Assembly: GCF_014650675.1 (NCBI RefSeq)
Contig: NZ_BMVK01000007.1
Coordinates: forward strand, 310,001-374,000
Length of the DNA: 64,000 nucleotides
Origin: Streptomyces anulatus
GTDB taxonomy: Bacteria > Actinomycetota > Actinomycetes > Streptomycetales > Streptomycetaceae
Direction of reading: 5' to 3'
The translations under genes were made by a program, and so were the position numbers. Numbering within the stretch: position 1 is the stretch's first letter; the number at the start of each line of letters is the position of its first letter. Positions 51,455-60,592 of this stretch are shown here, piece after piece. The notes below the pieces were generated by a model. That model did no database searches. It was not told the DNA's origin and was given only the letters and a program-made list of their open reading frames with translations.

Positions 51455-52792
51455 ATGATCGAAGTGCTTCTGCTGCTCGTCGCCCTGCTGCTCTGCGTCG
51501 CCTGCGGCGCGTTCGTCGCGGCGGAGTTCTCCCTGACCACGGTGGAGCGCGGCGAGCTCGAACGGGCCGTCGAGCGGGGCGACCGGGGCGCCGCGAGCGC
51601 GCTCAAGGCCGTCCGGAGCCTCACCTTCCAGCTCTCGGGGGCCCAGCTCGGCATCACCGTCACCAATCTGGTGATCGGCATGCTCTCCGAATCCTCCATC
51701 GCCAAGCTGATCCGCGGCCCCGTCGAAGCGGCGGGGCTGCCTCCCGCCGCGGCGTCCACCCTGGCGCTCGTCCTCGGTACGGCGATTTCCACGGTGGTGC
51801 TGATGGTGGTCGGCGAACTGGTCCCGAAGAACTGGGCGATCTCCTCCCCGCTGGCCGTGGCCAAGGCGGTGGCGACACCGCAACGAGGGTTCACCGCGTT
51901 GTTCCGGCCCTTCATCAGCCACCTCAACAACACGGCCAACCGGATCGTGCGCCGCTTCGGCCTGGAACCGACCGAGGAGCTGGCCTCCGCCCGCAGCCCG
52001 CAGGAGCTGGTCGCGCTGGCCCGGCACTCCGCGAAGGCAGGCGCACTGGAAGCGGACACGGCCGAACTGTTCGTCCGCACGCTGAACCTCTCGGAACTGA
52101 CCGCGGAGAACGTGATGACGCCGCGGGTACAGGTGACCGCGCTGGAGCTGCACGCGACGGCCGAGGACGTCGCCAACGCGACGCGGGCGACCGGCCTGTC
52201 CCGCTTCCCCGTCTACCGGGGCAGCCTGGACACCGTGGTCGGCGTGGCCCACATCAAGGACGTACTGGCGATCCCCGCCGACCGGCGGCCCCGCACCCGG
52301 GTATCGGAACTGCTGCGCGAGCCCCTGCTCGTGCCGGAGACGCTCACCGTGGACCGGCTGCTGGACCGGTTGTCCGGAAGGCTCGCCATGGCCGTGGTGA
52401 TCGACGAGTACGGCGGTACGGCCGGGGTCGCGACGCTGGAGGACATCGTGGAGGAAGTCGTCGGCGAGGTCCGGGACGAGCACGATCCGCACGAGACGCC
52501 GGACCTCGCCGCCGCCGGTGAGGACGCCGACGGGCGGACCCTGTGGTCGGCCGACGGGGCGGCGCGCACCGACCAGCTCCACAGGATCGGTCTGCGGGTG
52601 CCGGACGGGCCCTACGAGACGCTCGCGGGGCTGATCGCCGCAGAGATCGGACGGATCCCGACCGTGGACGACAGCGTCGAGCTGGAGGGGTGGCGGATCG
52701 ACGTGGTCGACGCCTCGGGCCGCCGTGCCGCGCGGGCCATGCTGCACGCCCCGCTGCCGGGGACCGAGGACCGGACGGAGGACCAACGGTGA
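51455..52792 (+). CDS. CNNM/CorC-type membrane protein with CBS domains, first gene
   Basis: This 445-residue hemolysin-family protein has an N-terminal DUF21 membrane domain (about 1-190), two CBS domains (about 205-330; TPRVQVTALELHATA and VIDEYGGTAGVATLEDIVEEVVGEV are in it) and a C-terminal CorC_HlyC domain (about 355-435). This is the layout of CNNM/CorC proteins thought to transport or sense Mg2+/Co2+. GGAGGTG lies 7 nt before ATG 51455. The next gene overlaps it by GTGA. Confidence 0.9.
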   Translation: MIEVLLLLVALLLCVACGAFVAAEFSLTTVERGELERAVERGDRGAASALKAVRSLTFQLSGAQLGITVTNLVIGMLSESSIAKLIRGPVEAAGLPPAAASTLALVLGTAISTVVLMVVGELVPKNWAISSPLAVAKAVATPQRGFTALFRPFISHLNNTANRIVRRFGLEPTEELASARSPQELVALARHSAKAGALEADTAELFVRTLNLSELTAENVMTPRVQVTALELHATAEDVANATRATGLSRFPVYRGSLDTVVGVAHIKDVLAIPADRRPRTRVSELLREPLLVPETLTVDRLLDRLSGRLAMAVVIDEYGGTAGVATLEDIVEEVVGEVRDEHDPHETPDLAAAGEDADGRTLWSADGAARTDQLHRIGLRVPDGPYETLAGLIAAEIGRIPTVDDSVELEGWRIDVVDASGRRAARAMLHAPLPGTEDRTEDQR

Positions 52793-53808
52793 TCGTTCTC
52801 CAGCTCTTCATCGGCCTGCTGACCCTCGTGGCCAACGCCTTCTTCGTGGGCGCCGAATTCGCCCTGATCTCCGTGCGCCGCAGCCAGATCGAGCCGGAGG
52901 CCGAGGCCGGGAACCGGCGGGCCCGCAGTGTCATCTGGGGCCTGGAACACGTCTCCGCGCTGCTCGCCGCCGCCCAGCTCGGCATCACGCTCTGCACCCT
53001 GGTGCTGGGCATCGTGGCCGAACCGGCCATCGCGCATCTGCTGGAACCGGCCTTCGACGCGGTGGGGGTGCCGCACGGGCTGGTCCACCCGCTGTCGTTC
53101 GTCATCGCGCTGAGCGTGGCGACCTATCTGCACATGCTCCTGGGCGAGATGGTGCCGAAGAACATCGCGCTGGCCGAACCGGCGCGGAGCGCCCTGCTGC
53201 TGGGCCCCCCACTGGTGGCGATGGCCCGTGCCCTGCGGCCGGTGATCTTCGCGATCAACGCGTTCGCCAACACCCTGCTCAAGCTGTTGCGGGTGGAGAC
53301 GAAGGACGAGGTCTCCGCGACGTTCTCGGACGACGAACTGGCCCGGCTGGTCCAGGACGCCGGGGACGCCGGACTGGTCGACGACCGCTCCGCGCAACGC
53401 CTCCACCACGCTCTGGAGCTGGGCCGCCGGCCGGTACGGGACGTGGTCATGCCGGTCGACCGGGTGCTGTACGCCAGGGTCGGCACCACTCCGGAGGAGC
53501 TGGAGCGGCTCTCTTCCGAGTCCGGGTTCTCCCGCTTCCCGGTGATGGACAGCGAGCAGCGCATCCTCGGCTACCTCCATGTGAAGGACGCCCTGGACGC
53601 GACGCCCCGGGACGTCCCCTTCCCGGTGACGGCGATGCGGCCGATCGCCCGCGTCCGGGCGGAGACTCCGCTGGACGACGTGCTCACCGCCCTGCGGCGC
53701 AGCCGGACCCATCTGGCGGCCGTTCTCGACGAGGACGACCGGCTGGCCGGCATGGTCACGATGGAGGACGTGCTCCGCGAACTCGTCGGCCGGAGGGGGT
53801 CCCGCTGA
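52789..53808 (+). CDS. CNNM/CorC-type membrane protein, second gene
   Basis: This 339-residue protein is similar in type to its upstream neighbour: a DUF21 domain (about 1-185; VANAFFVGAEFALISVRRSQIE and YLHMLLGEMVPKNIAL) and CBS domains (about 205-335). It ends after the CBS pair, so the CorC_HlyC domain is missing. The GTG start overlaps the upstream TGA, and GGAGGACC lies just before. The two products may form a heterodimer. Confidence 0.9.
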   Translation: MIVLQLFIGLLTLVANAFFVGAEFALISVRRSQIEPEAEAGNRRARSVIWGLEHVSALLAAAQLGITLCTLVLGIVAEPAIAHLLEPAFDAVGVPHGLVHPLSFVIALSVATYLHMLLGEMVPKNIALAEPARSALLLGPPLVAMARALRPVIFAINAFANTLLKLLRVETKDEVSATFSDDELARLVQDAGDAGLVDDRSAQRLHHALELGRRPVRDVVMPVDRVLYARVGTTPEELERLSSESGFSRFPVMDSEQRILGYLHVKDALDATPRDVPFPVTAMRPIARVRAETPLDDVLTALRRSRTHLAAVLDEDDRLAGMVTMEDVLRELVGRRGSR

Positions 53809-53825
53809 CCTGCTGGCCCCGCGGT

Positions 53826-53842
53826 CTACCGACCGGTAGGAT
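53826..53842 (+). promoter_or_regulatory. Palindrome plus -10 box before SGNH gene
   Basis: CTACCG-AC-CGGTAG is a near-perfect palindrome (53826-53839), directly followed and overlapped by TAGGAT (53837-53842), which would act as -10 and start transcription about at the ATG 53852. No ribosome-binding site is evident, so the gene is probably leaderless. Confidence 0.6.
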
Positions 53843-53851
53843 CGTCGGGCC

Positions 53852-54721
53852 ATGGAATTGAATGCCTCCTACACCAGTCTCGTCGCGGTCGGCGACTCGT
53901 TCACCGAGGGCATGTCGGACCTGCTCCCCGGCGGCACGTACCGGGGCTGGGCCGACGTCCTCGCCGCCAGGCTCGCGGTCCGGTCCCCCGGTTTCCGGTA
54001 CGCCAACCTCGCCGTACGCGGGAAGCTCATCGGCCAGATCGTCGACGAGCAGGTGGAGGCGGCGGCCTCGCTCCGGGCCGATGTGGTCACCCTCGTCGGC
54101 GGGCTCAACGACACCCTGCGCCCGAAGTGCGACATGGGGATGGTCAGGGGGCGGCTCGAAGAGGCCGTGGAGCGTCTCGCACCGACCTGCAAACAGCTGG
54201 TGCTGATGCGCAGCCCCGGGCGGAGCGGGCCGGTGTTCGACCGGTTCCGCCCCCGGGTGGAGGCGCTGTTCGCCCTGATCGACGATCTGGCCGGGCAGCA
54301 CGGCGCCGCGGTGGTGGATCTCTACTCCGCGCCCTCGATCGCCGATCCCCGGATGTGGGACGTCGACCGGCTGCATCTCACCACCGAAGGCCACCGGCGC
54401 GTCGCCGAGGCCGTCTGGCAGACCCTGGGGCTGCCTGCCGAACTGGACTGGCGTGCACGGATGCCCGCGACCGCGCCGCCTCGCTGGGCGGCCCGGCGGA
54501 CGGAGGACATCCGCTTCGCCCGTCAGCACCTGGCCCCCTGGATCGGGCGGCGGCTCACCGGCCGCTCCTCCGGCGACGGCCGCTCGGGCGCCCAGTTCGA
54601 CGCCACGACGGGCCGGGCCTTCTGGATCACGCCGTCGGACGCGGAGAACCCGGGCCCGGTGACGGGGTGGCGCCGCGTCGTCTCCCCCGACACCGCGGCG
54701 GGTATCGCGGAGACCGACTGA
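53852..54721 (+). CDS. SGNH/GDSL-type hydrolase
   Basis: This 289-residue esterase/lipase-like protein carries block I GDSFTEGM near 14, block III GGLNDTL near 84 with the oxyanion Asn, and the catalytic Asp-His in DVDRLHLTTEGH near 170. No signal peptide is seen, so a cytoplasmic role is likely. The C-terminal 90 residues are outside the SGNH core and look disordered. Confidence 0.9.
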   Translation: MELNASYTSLVAVGDSFTEGMSDLLPGGTYRGWADVLAARLAVRSPGFRYANLAVRGKLIGQIVDEQVEAAASLRADVVTLVGGLNDTLRPKCDMGMVRGRLEEAVERLAPTCKQLVLMRSPGRSGPVFDRFRPRVEALFALIDDLAGQHGAAVVDLYSAPSIADPRMWDVDRLHLTTEGHRRVAEAVWQTLGLPAELDWRARMPATAPPRWAARRTEDIRFARQHLAPWIGRRLTGRSSGDGRSGAQFDATTGRAFWITPSDAENPGPVTGWRRVVSPDTAAGIAETD

Positions 54722-54807
54722 ACCGGTCGCCCGGGTCGGCGCCCTCCCCCGCTCCTTCGTAGCAAGCCACAAACCGGGGCGCGTCGCTGGCCTGCACAAA
54801 CCGCCAG

Positions 54808-54813
54808 TAGAAT
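54808..54813 (+). promoter_or_regulatory. -10 box for leaderless purB transcript
   Basis: TAGAAT lies 8 bp upstream of the GTG start of purB. No ribosome-binding site is visible, so transcription probably begins at or within 2 nt of the start codon. Confidence 0.55.
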
Positions 54814-54821
54814 CCCTCTAC

Positions 54822-56264
54822 GTGACTGCTGTGTCTGCGAAGCCTCGCATCCCCAATGTCCTGGCCGGCCGCTACGCCTCCGCGGAGCTCGCCGTCCTCT
54901 GGTCCCCCGAGCAGAAGGTGAAGCTGGAGCGTCAGCTGTGGCTGGCGGTGCTGCGCGCTCAGAAGGACCTCGGGATCGAGGTGCCCGACGCGGCGCTGGC
55001 CGACTACGAGCGTGTGCTGGACCAGGTGGACCTGGCCTCGATCGCCGAGCGCGAGAAGATCACCCGGCATGACGTGAAGGCCCGGATCGAGGAGTTCAAC
55101 GCCCTCGCCGGTCATGAGCAGGTCCACAAGGGCATGACCTCCCGGGACCTGACGGAGAACGTCGAGCAGCTTCAGATCCGCCTTTCGCTGGAGCTGATGC
55201 GCGACCGCACCGTGGCCGTACTGGCCCGGCTCGGCAAGCTCGCCGCGGAGTACCGCGAGCTCGTCATCGCCGGACGCTCCCACAATGTCGCCGCGCAGGC
55301 GACGACGCTGGGCAAGCGCTTCGCGACCGCGGCCGACGAGATGCTGGTGGCCCACGGCCGCCTGGAGGACCTCCTCTCCCGCTACCCGCTGCGCGGGATC
55401 AAGGGCCCGGTCGGCACGGCGCAGGACATGCTGGACCTGCTCGGCGGCGACGCGGGCAAGCTGGCCGATCTGGAACAGCGCATCGCCGGGCACCTCGGCT
55501 TCGCCGAGGCGTTCACCTCGGTCGGTCAGGTCTACCCGCGATCGCTCGACTACGACGTGGTCACCGCTCTGGTGCAGCTCGCCGCGGCGCCTTCCTCGGT
55601 GGCGAAGACCATCCGGCTGATGGCCGGCCACGAGCTGGTGACCGAGGGCTTCAAGCCCGGCCAGGTCGGCTCGTCCGCGATGCCGCACAAGATGAACACA
55701 CGCTCCTGCGAGCGGGTGAACGGTCTGATGGTGATCCTGCGCGGCTACGCCTCGATGACCGGTGAGCTGGCGGGCGACCAGTGGAACGAGGGCGACGTGT
55801 CCTGTTCCGTGGTCCGCCGGGTGGCGCTCCCGGACGCGTTCTTCGCGTTCGACGGCCTCCTGGAGACCTTCCTGACGGTGCTCGACGAGTTCGGCGCGTT
55901 CCCCGCGGTCGTGGCGCGCGAGCTGGACCGCTACCTTCCGTTCCTGGCCACCACCAAGGTCCTGATGGGCGCCGTGCGGGCCGGGGTGGGCCGCGAGGTC
56001 GCGCACGAGGCGATCAAGGAGAACGCGGTCGCCTCCGCCCTCGCGATGCGGGAGCAGGGCGCCGAGCGCAACGAGCTGCTCGACAAGCTCGCCGCGGACG
56101 AGCGGATCCCGCTGGACCGCGCGCAGCTGGACGAGCTGATGGCCGACAAGCTCTCGTTCACGGGTGCCGCCGGCGATCAGGTGTCGTCCTTGGTCGCCCG
56201 GATCGAGGAGATCACCAAGCAGTACCCCGAGGCCGCGAACTACACCCCCGGCTCGATCCTCTGA
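54822..56264 (+). CDS. purB: Adenylosuccinate lyase
   Basis: This 480-residue fumarase/aspartase-superfamily enzyme splits SAICAR and adenylosuccinate in purine synthesis. It has the KGMTSRDLTENVEQLQ block near 106-121 and the signature GSSAMPHKMN near 285, which includes the flexible loop serine. Two GTG starts (54822 and 54831) are in frame; 54822 agrees best with the -10 position. Confidence 0.95.
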   Translation: MTAVSAKPRIPNVLAGRYASAELAVLWSPEQKVKLERQLWLAVLRAQKDLGIEVPDAALADYERVLDQVDLASIAEREKITRHDVKARIEEFNALAGHEQVHKGMTSRDLTENVEQLQIRLSLELMRDRTVAVLARLGKLAAEYRELVIAGRSHNVAAQATTLGKRFATAADEMLVAHGRLEDLLSRYPLRGIKGPVGTAQDMLDLLGGDAGKLADLEQRIAGHLGFAEAFTSVGQVYPRSLDYDVVTALVQLAAAPSSVAKTIRLMAGHELVTEGFKPGQVGSSAMPHKMNTRSCERVNGLMVILRGYASMTGELAGDQWNEGDVSCSVVRRVALPDAFFAFDGLLETFLTVLDEFGAFPAVVARELDRYLPFLATTKVLMGAVRAGVGREVAHEAIKENAVASALAMREQGAERNELLDKLAADERIPLDRAQLDELMADKLSFTGAAGDQVSSLVARIEEITKQYPEAANYTPGSIL

Positions 56265-56283
56265 CCGGCACCGCCCTCACCGC

Positions 56284-56865
56284 GTGACCCCCGAAGAGCT
56301 GAGCGCCGCCCGCGACCGTATCGTCCCCGATGTGGTCGCGGGCGGTCTGCGCGTGCTCTTCTGCGGTATCAACCCGAGCCTGATGACCGCGGCGACGGGC
56401 CATCATTTCGCTCACCCCGGGAACCGGTTCTGGCCGGTCCTGCACCGCTCGGGTTTCACGCCCCGGCAGCTGCGTCCGTCGGAGCAGGCCGAGTTGCTCG
56501 GGCTCGGACTCGGCATCACCAACGTGGTGGCGCGGGCCACGGCGCGGGCCGACGAGCTCGGCGCGGAGGAGTTCCGGGAGGGTGGGGCCGCACTGACGGC
56601 GAAGGTCGGACTGCTCGCGCCACAGTGGCTCGCGGTGGTCGGCATCACCGCCTACCGCACCGCCTTCGGGGAGCCCCGGGCCCGGATCGGCCCCCAGGAC
56701 CGCATGGTCGGCGGCGCCCATGTGTGGGCTCTCCCCAACCCCAGCGGCCTCAACGCCCACTGGACGGTCCAGAGCATGGCCGACGAGTACGCCCGCCTCC
56801 GGGACGCCGTCCTCACCCGGCCCCCGACCGACCGGCCTGCTCCCGGCCCCGACTCGGCCCACTGA
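56284..56865 (+). CDS. mug: G/U mismatch-specific DNA glycosylase
   Basis: This 193-residue Mug/TDG-family enzyme removes uracil or other lesions opposite G. The active-site loop FCGINPSLMTAATGHHFAHPGN is near 25-46, and the intercalation/second motif LPNPSGLNAHW is near 154. GTG 56284 is 20 bp after purB, so it may be in its operon. The C-terminal Pro-rich end is normal for actinobacterial copies. Confidence 0.9.
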   Translation: MTPEELSAARDRIVPDVVAGGLRVLFCGINPSLMTAATGHHFAHPGNRFWPVLHRSGFTPRQLRPSEQAELLGLGLGITNVVARATARADELGAEEFREGGAALTAKVGLLAPQWLAVVGITAYRTAFGEPRARIGPQDRMVGGAHVWALPNPSGLNAHWTVQSMADEYARLRDAVLTRPPTDRPAPGPDSAH

Positions 56866-56895
56866 GCCGCTCAGGCCGGCGCCCCTCGCCAGGGC

Positions 56896-57639
56896 TCACG
56901 CGTCCCGTTCGCGGACCGCCCACCAGCCCGCCAGGAGCGCTGCCGCGGCCCATGCGGCGGTCACCGCCAGGCCGGTCCACGGCCCCGGGCCGTCTTCCGG
57001 ATTCTGCTGCAGCACCGCCTGCCCCGCACGATCGGGCAGATACCGCACCACCGCGGTGGCGACGTCCACGAGCACGAAGGGGACGATAAGGAAGAGCGGT
57101 ATGAGCAGGCTGAGCACCGCCACCGCGCTGCGTAGGAGCGCCGTGAGGCCCGCCGCGAGCAGCGCCATCAGCGCAAGGTAGATGGCCCCGCCGAAGGCGG
57201 CACGCAGCGCACCCGGGCGCCCCAGGCCGATCGCGTGCTCCCCCAGGAGGAGCTGACCGACCAGAAACGTCGTGAAGGTGGTCACCAGCCCGACGACGAG
57301 CGCCGACCCGCCGATCGTCGCCATCTTCGCCGCGTAGAAGAGGGAGCGGCGGGGAACCGCTGCAAGCGATATGCGCAGGGCCCCGTTGAAGAACTCCGAG
57401 GAGACCGCGGTCGCGCCGAACGCGATGGCCGCGATCTGCCCGAAGTTCAGGGCGAAGAAGGCGTTGAGGAGCGCATCCGATCCGGCCTGCGCCGCTTGCT
57501 CCTGGCCAGAGGTCCCCATGATGAGCACGGTGATGGTGAGGGTGGTGGCGAGGACGGCCATCAGCGAGCCGTAGATCGACCGTATCGACCTGATCTTGAT
57601 CCACTCGGAATGGAGTACTGCCGTCAAGGTCATGGTCAC
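56896..57639 (-). CDS. ABC transporter permease (ABC-2 type)
   Basis: This 247-residue membrane protein has six hydrophobic segments (about residues 15-35, 60-80, 105-130, 140-165, 168-195 and 220-240). It starts MTMTLTAVLHSEWIKIRSIRS, typical of ABC-2 permeases beside single-copy ATPases. ATGA overlap with the upstream ATPase gene shows they are translated together. Confidence 0.88.
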   Translation of the reverse strand: MTMTLTAVLHSEWIKIRSIRSIYGSLMAVLATTLTITVLIMGTSGQEQAAQAGSDALLNAFFALNFGQIAAIAFGATAVSSEFFNGALRISLAAVPRRSLFYAAKMATIGGSALVVGLVTTFTTFLVGQLLLGEHAIGLGRPGALRAAFGGAIYLALMALLAAGLTALLRSAVAVLSLLIPLFLIVPFVLVDVATAVVRYLPDRAGQAVLQQNPEDGPGPWTGLAVTAAWAAAALLAGWWAVRERDA

Positions 57640-58568
57640 GTCTCCTGGCGGTCGCGGGTGGTCAAAGCGGCGAAGGGGGTGTCGTCCGCCGTGAGGTCGA
57701 GGTAGGCCTGCTCCAATGTGGCGCGCTCATCACCCAGTTCGAGCAGGGGAATGCCTTCGCCGGCGGCGATCGCACCGATCTCCGCCGCCGTGACGCCGTC
57801 GATCGCCCAACGGCCGTCATCGGCCTGTACTCCGGTCAGGCCCTTGGAAGCCAGTGCCGACCGGAGTCGGCCCGGTTCGGTCGTGCGCAGGCGTACGCGG
57901 GGAGTGCTGCGGGAGTCGAGGAACTGCTTCATCGACATATCGGCGAGCAGGCGGCCCCGTCCGAGCACCACCAGGTGGTCGGCGAAGGAGGCGGTCTCGT
58001 TCATGAGGTGGCTGGAGACCAGCACCGTCCGGCCCTCGCGGGCGAGCCGCTTCATGAGTTCGCGGATCCAGATGATGCCTTCGGGATCCAGCCCGTTCGA
58101 CGGCTCGTCGAGCATGACCACGTGCGGGTCGCCGAGCAGGGCGACCGCGATGCCGAGACGCTGGCGCATGCCGAGGGAGAAGGACTTGATCCGTCGTGCA
58201 CCCACGTCGCCGAGCCCGGTCTCCTCCAGCACGGCCTTCACCCGTGACATGGGTATCCCGTTGCTCGCGGCGAGTACGGCCACATGGCTGCGGGCTGTGC
58301 GTGAGCCGTGGGCGGCCTGGGCGTCGAGCAGAGCGCCGACGGTGCGCAGCGGTTCGGTGAGCCGGGCGTAGGGCCTCCCGCCGATCGTGGCCGAGCCGCC
58401 GGTCGGCCGGTCCAGGCCGAGGACGAGACGCATGGCCGTGGACTTGCCGGCGCCGTTGGGGCCGAGGAATCCGGTGACCCTGCCCGGTTGCACGCGAAAG
58501 CTGAGGCGGTCCACCGCACGGGTGGTTCCGTACTCCTTGGTGAGCTCGTGGACGTCGATGCTGGTCAT
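57636..58568 (-). CDS. ABC transporter ATPase
   Basis: This 310-residue ATPase is of the BcrA/drug-export type: Walker A GPNGAGKST near 39, signature FSLGMRQRLG near 137, Walker B VVMLDEPSNGLDPEG near 157, and H-loop VLVSSHLMNE near 188. The C-terminal 90 residues form the domain found in drug-export ATPases. The divergent two-component system next door probably controls the transporter. ATG 58568 is the best start. Confidence 0.92.
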   Translation of the reverse strand: MTSIDVHELTKEYGTTRAVDRLSFRVQPGRVTGFLGPNGAGKSTAMRLVLGLDRPTGGSATIGGRPYARLTEPLRTVGALLDAQAAHGSRTARSHVAVLAASNGIPMSRVKAVLEETGLGDVGARRIKSFSLGMRQRLGIAVALLGDPHVVMLDEPSNGLDPEGIIWIRELMKRLAREGRTVLVSSHLMNETASFADHLVVLGRGRLLADMSMKQFLDSRSTPRVRLRTTEPGRLRSALASKGLTGVQADDGRWAIDGVTAAEIGAIAAGEGIPLLELGDERATLEQAYLDLTADDTPFAALTTRDRQET

Positions 58569-58676
58569 GTCCTCAAGCCTGGCGTCTGCGCCGGGCGGCC
58601 CGCCTCCCCCGTCGGCGGGGAACGTCTCCCTCTCATGGGGGAGCCGGTGCGCCCGGTCCGCTGGGACGATGAGGAC

Positions 58677-59870
58677 ATGCGCCGCATCCTCACCCCGCTG
58701 ACCAGCGCGGTCACTTACAGCCGCTGGTTGCACATGTTCATTCCGGCCGCCGCGGCCAGTGTGTGGTTCTTCATCTCCGACGAGTTCTGGATGCCCCTGC
58801 TCTTCGCGGTGCCCGTGGGCCTCATTCCCGCCATGCGGCTCGAGGAGGGCCTGCAGGCGCAGTTGCTGCTGACTCCGTCCGAGCGCGGGCAGCCCGACGC
58901 CTCCATCGCGGTGGCGTCCTCGGCGAGTTGGGCGGAGCGGTGGCGGACCGTGCTCTGGCTGGAGGTGCGGCTCCTGATCTCGGCCGCGGCGATCATGGCC
59001 CTCTGGCTGCCCGTCGCTTCGATCGAGCTCGTCCTGTCAGCGACGGGCAGGCCTCCGGGCGGGCTGGTCGAGGGCTTGAGCCCGCACTGGTGGAACGCGC
59101 TGCTCGCACCGCTGCCGATCGTTCCGCTGCTTGCTCTGGTGGTGCTCGGGGGCCGGCTCAGCACAGCGGCCGCCCGGTGGCTGCTGGGTCCGTCGCCGAC
59201 GGACCGGCTGAGTGTGCTGGAGGAGCTGACGGAGCAGCTGTTGGAGCGCAATCGCATGGCGCGGGAGCTGCACGATTCCATCGGCCATGCGCTGACGGTG
59301 GCGGTGGTGCAGGCCGGTGCGGCGCGGACGGCGAACGACCCGGCGTTCACGGAGCGGGCGCTGACCGCCATCGAGGAGACGGGGCGCGATGCGCTGGAGG
59401 ATCTGGAGCGGGTGCTGCGGGTGCTGCGTGAATCCGGCACCCCCGTGAGCCGGCGGCCGACGCTGGGAGAGGCGGAGCGGCTGCTGGACTCCGCGAGGAG
59501 TTCCGGGGCGAAGGTGGATGCGCGGGTGTCCGGGGATCTCGGTCTGGTCCCGGCGCCGGTTTCGCGGGAGGGGTATCGGATTCTGCAGGAGAGCCTCACC
59601 AATGTGCTCCGTCATGCGGGGCCGGTCCCCATCCGGGTGAGCATCACGGTGGCCGACGGGCGGCTGGAGCTGGAGGTGGTGAATCCGCTCTCCGGGGCGG
59701 CCGGCCTGCCGGGGAGCGGCAGTGGGCTGCGCGGTATGCGGGAGCGTGCCGCGCTGCTGGGCGGGAAGGCCCGGATGGAGTCGCGGGAGGGCGAGTGGCA
59801 GGTGCGCGTGGGCCTTCCTCTGGACGGCATACGCTGGTCGGATGCCATTCACCGTTCTTCTGGTCGATGA
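58677..59870 (+). CDS. Sensor histidine kinase (LiaS/NarX-like)
   Basis: This kinase has about 397 residues. Four hydrophobic segments (about 15-50, 95-125 and 145-170) form the sensor. The HisKA_3 motif ARELHDSIGHALTVAVVQAGAA holds the phospho-His near 200, and the HATPase domain follows (about 300-385; RILQESLTNVLRHAG and GSGLRGMRERAALLGG). ATG 58677 is the best start, though ATG 58635 is in frame. It pairs with the response regulator overlapping its end. Confidence 0.88.
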   Translation: MRRILTPLTSAVTYSRWLHMFIPAAAASVWFFISDEFWMPLLFAVPVGLIPAMRLEEGLQAQLLLTPSERGQPDASIAVASSASWAERWRTVLWLEVRLLISAAAIMALWLPVASIELVLSATGRPPGGLVEGLSPHWWNALLAPLPIVPLLALVVLGGRLSTAAARWLLGPSPTDRLSVLEELTEQLLERNRMARELHDSIGHALTVAVVQAGAARTANDPAFTERALTAIEETGRDALEDLERVLRVLRESGTPVSRRPTLGEAERLLDSARSSGAKVDARVSGDLGLVPAPVSREGYRILQESLTNVLRHAGPVPIRVSITVADGRLELEVVNPLSGAAGLPGSGSGLRGMRERAALLGGKARMESREGEWQVRVGLPLDGIRWSDAIHRSSGR

Positions 59871-60492
59871 CGAGCCTCTGGTGCGCGCCGGTCTGCGTGC
59901 CGTGCTGGAGGCCCAGCCCGATATCGAGGTGGTGGGTGAGGCGGGGGACGGCGCCGCGGTGATTCCCCTGGTGAACCGGTTGCGGCCCGATGTGGTGGCG
60001 ATGGATGTGCGGATGCCGCTGATGGACGGCATCGAGGCGACCCGGCTGGTGCTGCGTACGGTGCCGGATCCCCCGAAGATCCTGGTGGTGACGACGTTCG
60101 AGAACGACGAGTACGTGTACGAGGCGTTGAGGGCGGGTGCGGACGGCTTTCTGCTCAAGCGCGCCAGGCCGGCGGAGATCGTGCACGCCGTGCGGCTGGT
60201 GGCCGAGGGGGAATCCCTGCTGTTCCCGGCGGCGGTCAGGCAGCTCGCCGCCGAGTACGGAACGGACAAAGCACGGGCCGCCCTCGACCGGGCGGCGCTC
60301 ACCGACCGGGAGGCGGCGGTGCTCCGGTTGATGGCCCGAGGCCTGTCGAACGCGGAGATCGCGGCCACCCTCGTCGTGGGGACGGAGACGGTGAAGTCCC
60401 ATGTCAGCTCGGTCCTGGCGAAGTTGGGGGCCAGGGATCGCACCCAGGCGGTCATCGCCGCGTATGAGTCCGGGTTCGTCGCTCCGGGGTGA
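59842..60492 (+). CDS. NarL/LuxR-type response regulator
   Basis: This 216-residue regulator has a receiver domain (about 1-125; DDE near 9, phospho-Asp in VVAMDVRMPLMDG near 54, Lys in FLLKRARP near 104) and a LuxR-type helix-turn-helix (about 150-210; LTDREAAVLRLMARGLSNAEIAATL, and VKSHVSSVLAKLG). It overlaps the kinase gene by 29 bp. It likely regulates the divergent ABC transporter. Confidence 0.94.
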   Translation: MPFTVLLVDDEPLVRAGLRAVLEAQPDIEVVGEAGDGAAVIPLVNRLRPDVVAMDVRMPLMDGIEATRLVLRTVPDPPKILVVTTFENDEYVYEALRAGADGFLLKRARPAEIVHAVRLVAEGESLLFPAAVRQLAAEYGTDKARAALDRAALTDREAAVLRLMARGLSNAEIAATLVVGTETVKSHVSSVLAKLGARDRTQAVIAAYESGFVAPG

Positions 60493-60592
60493 CCGAGGTT
60501 GCGGCTCGATACCGGCTTCCCTCGCTGGTCGCAGGGCTCCCGGCCAGCGAGTACGATCCGGCTGACATGCGCACGAGCTGGGAGGACATACC

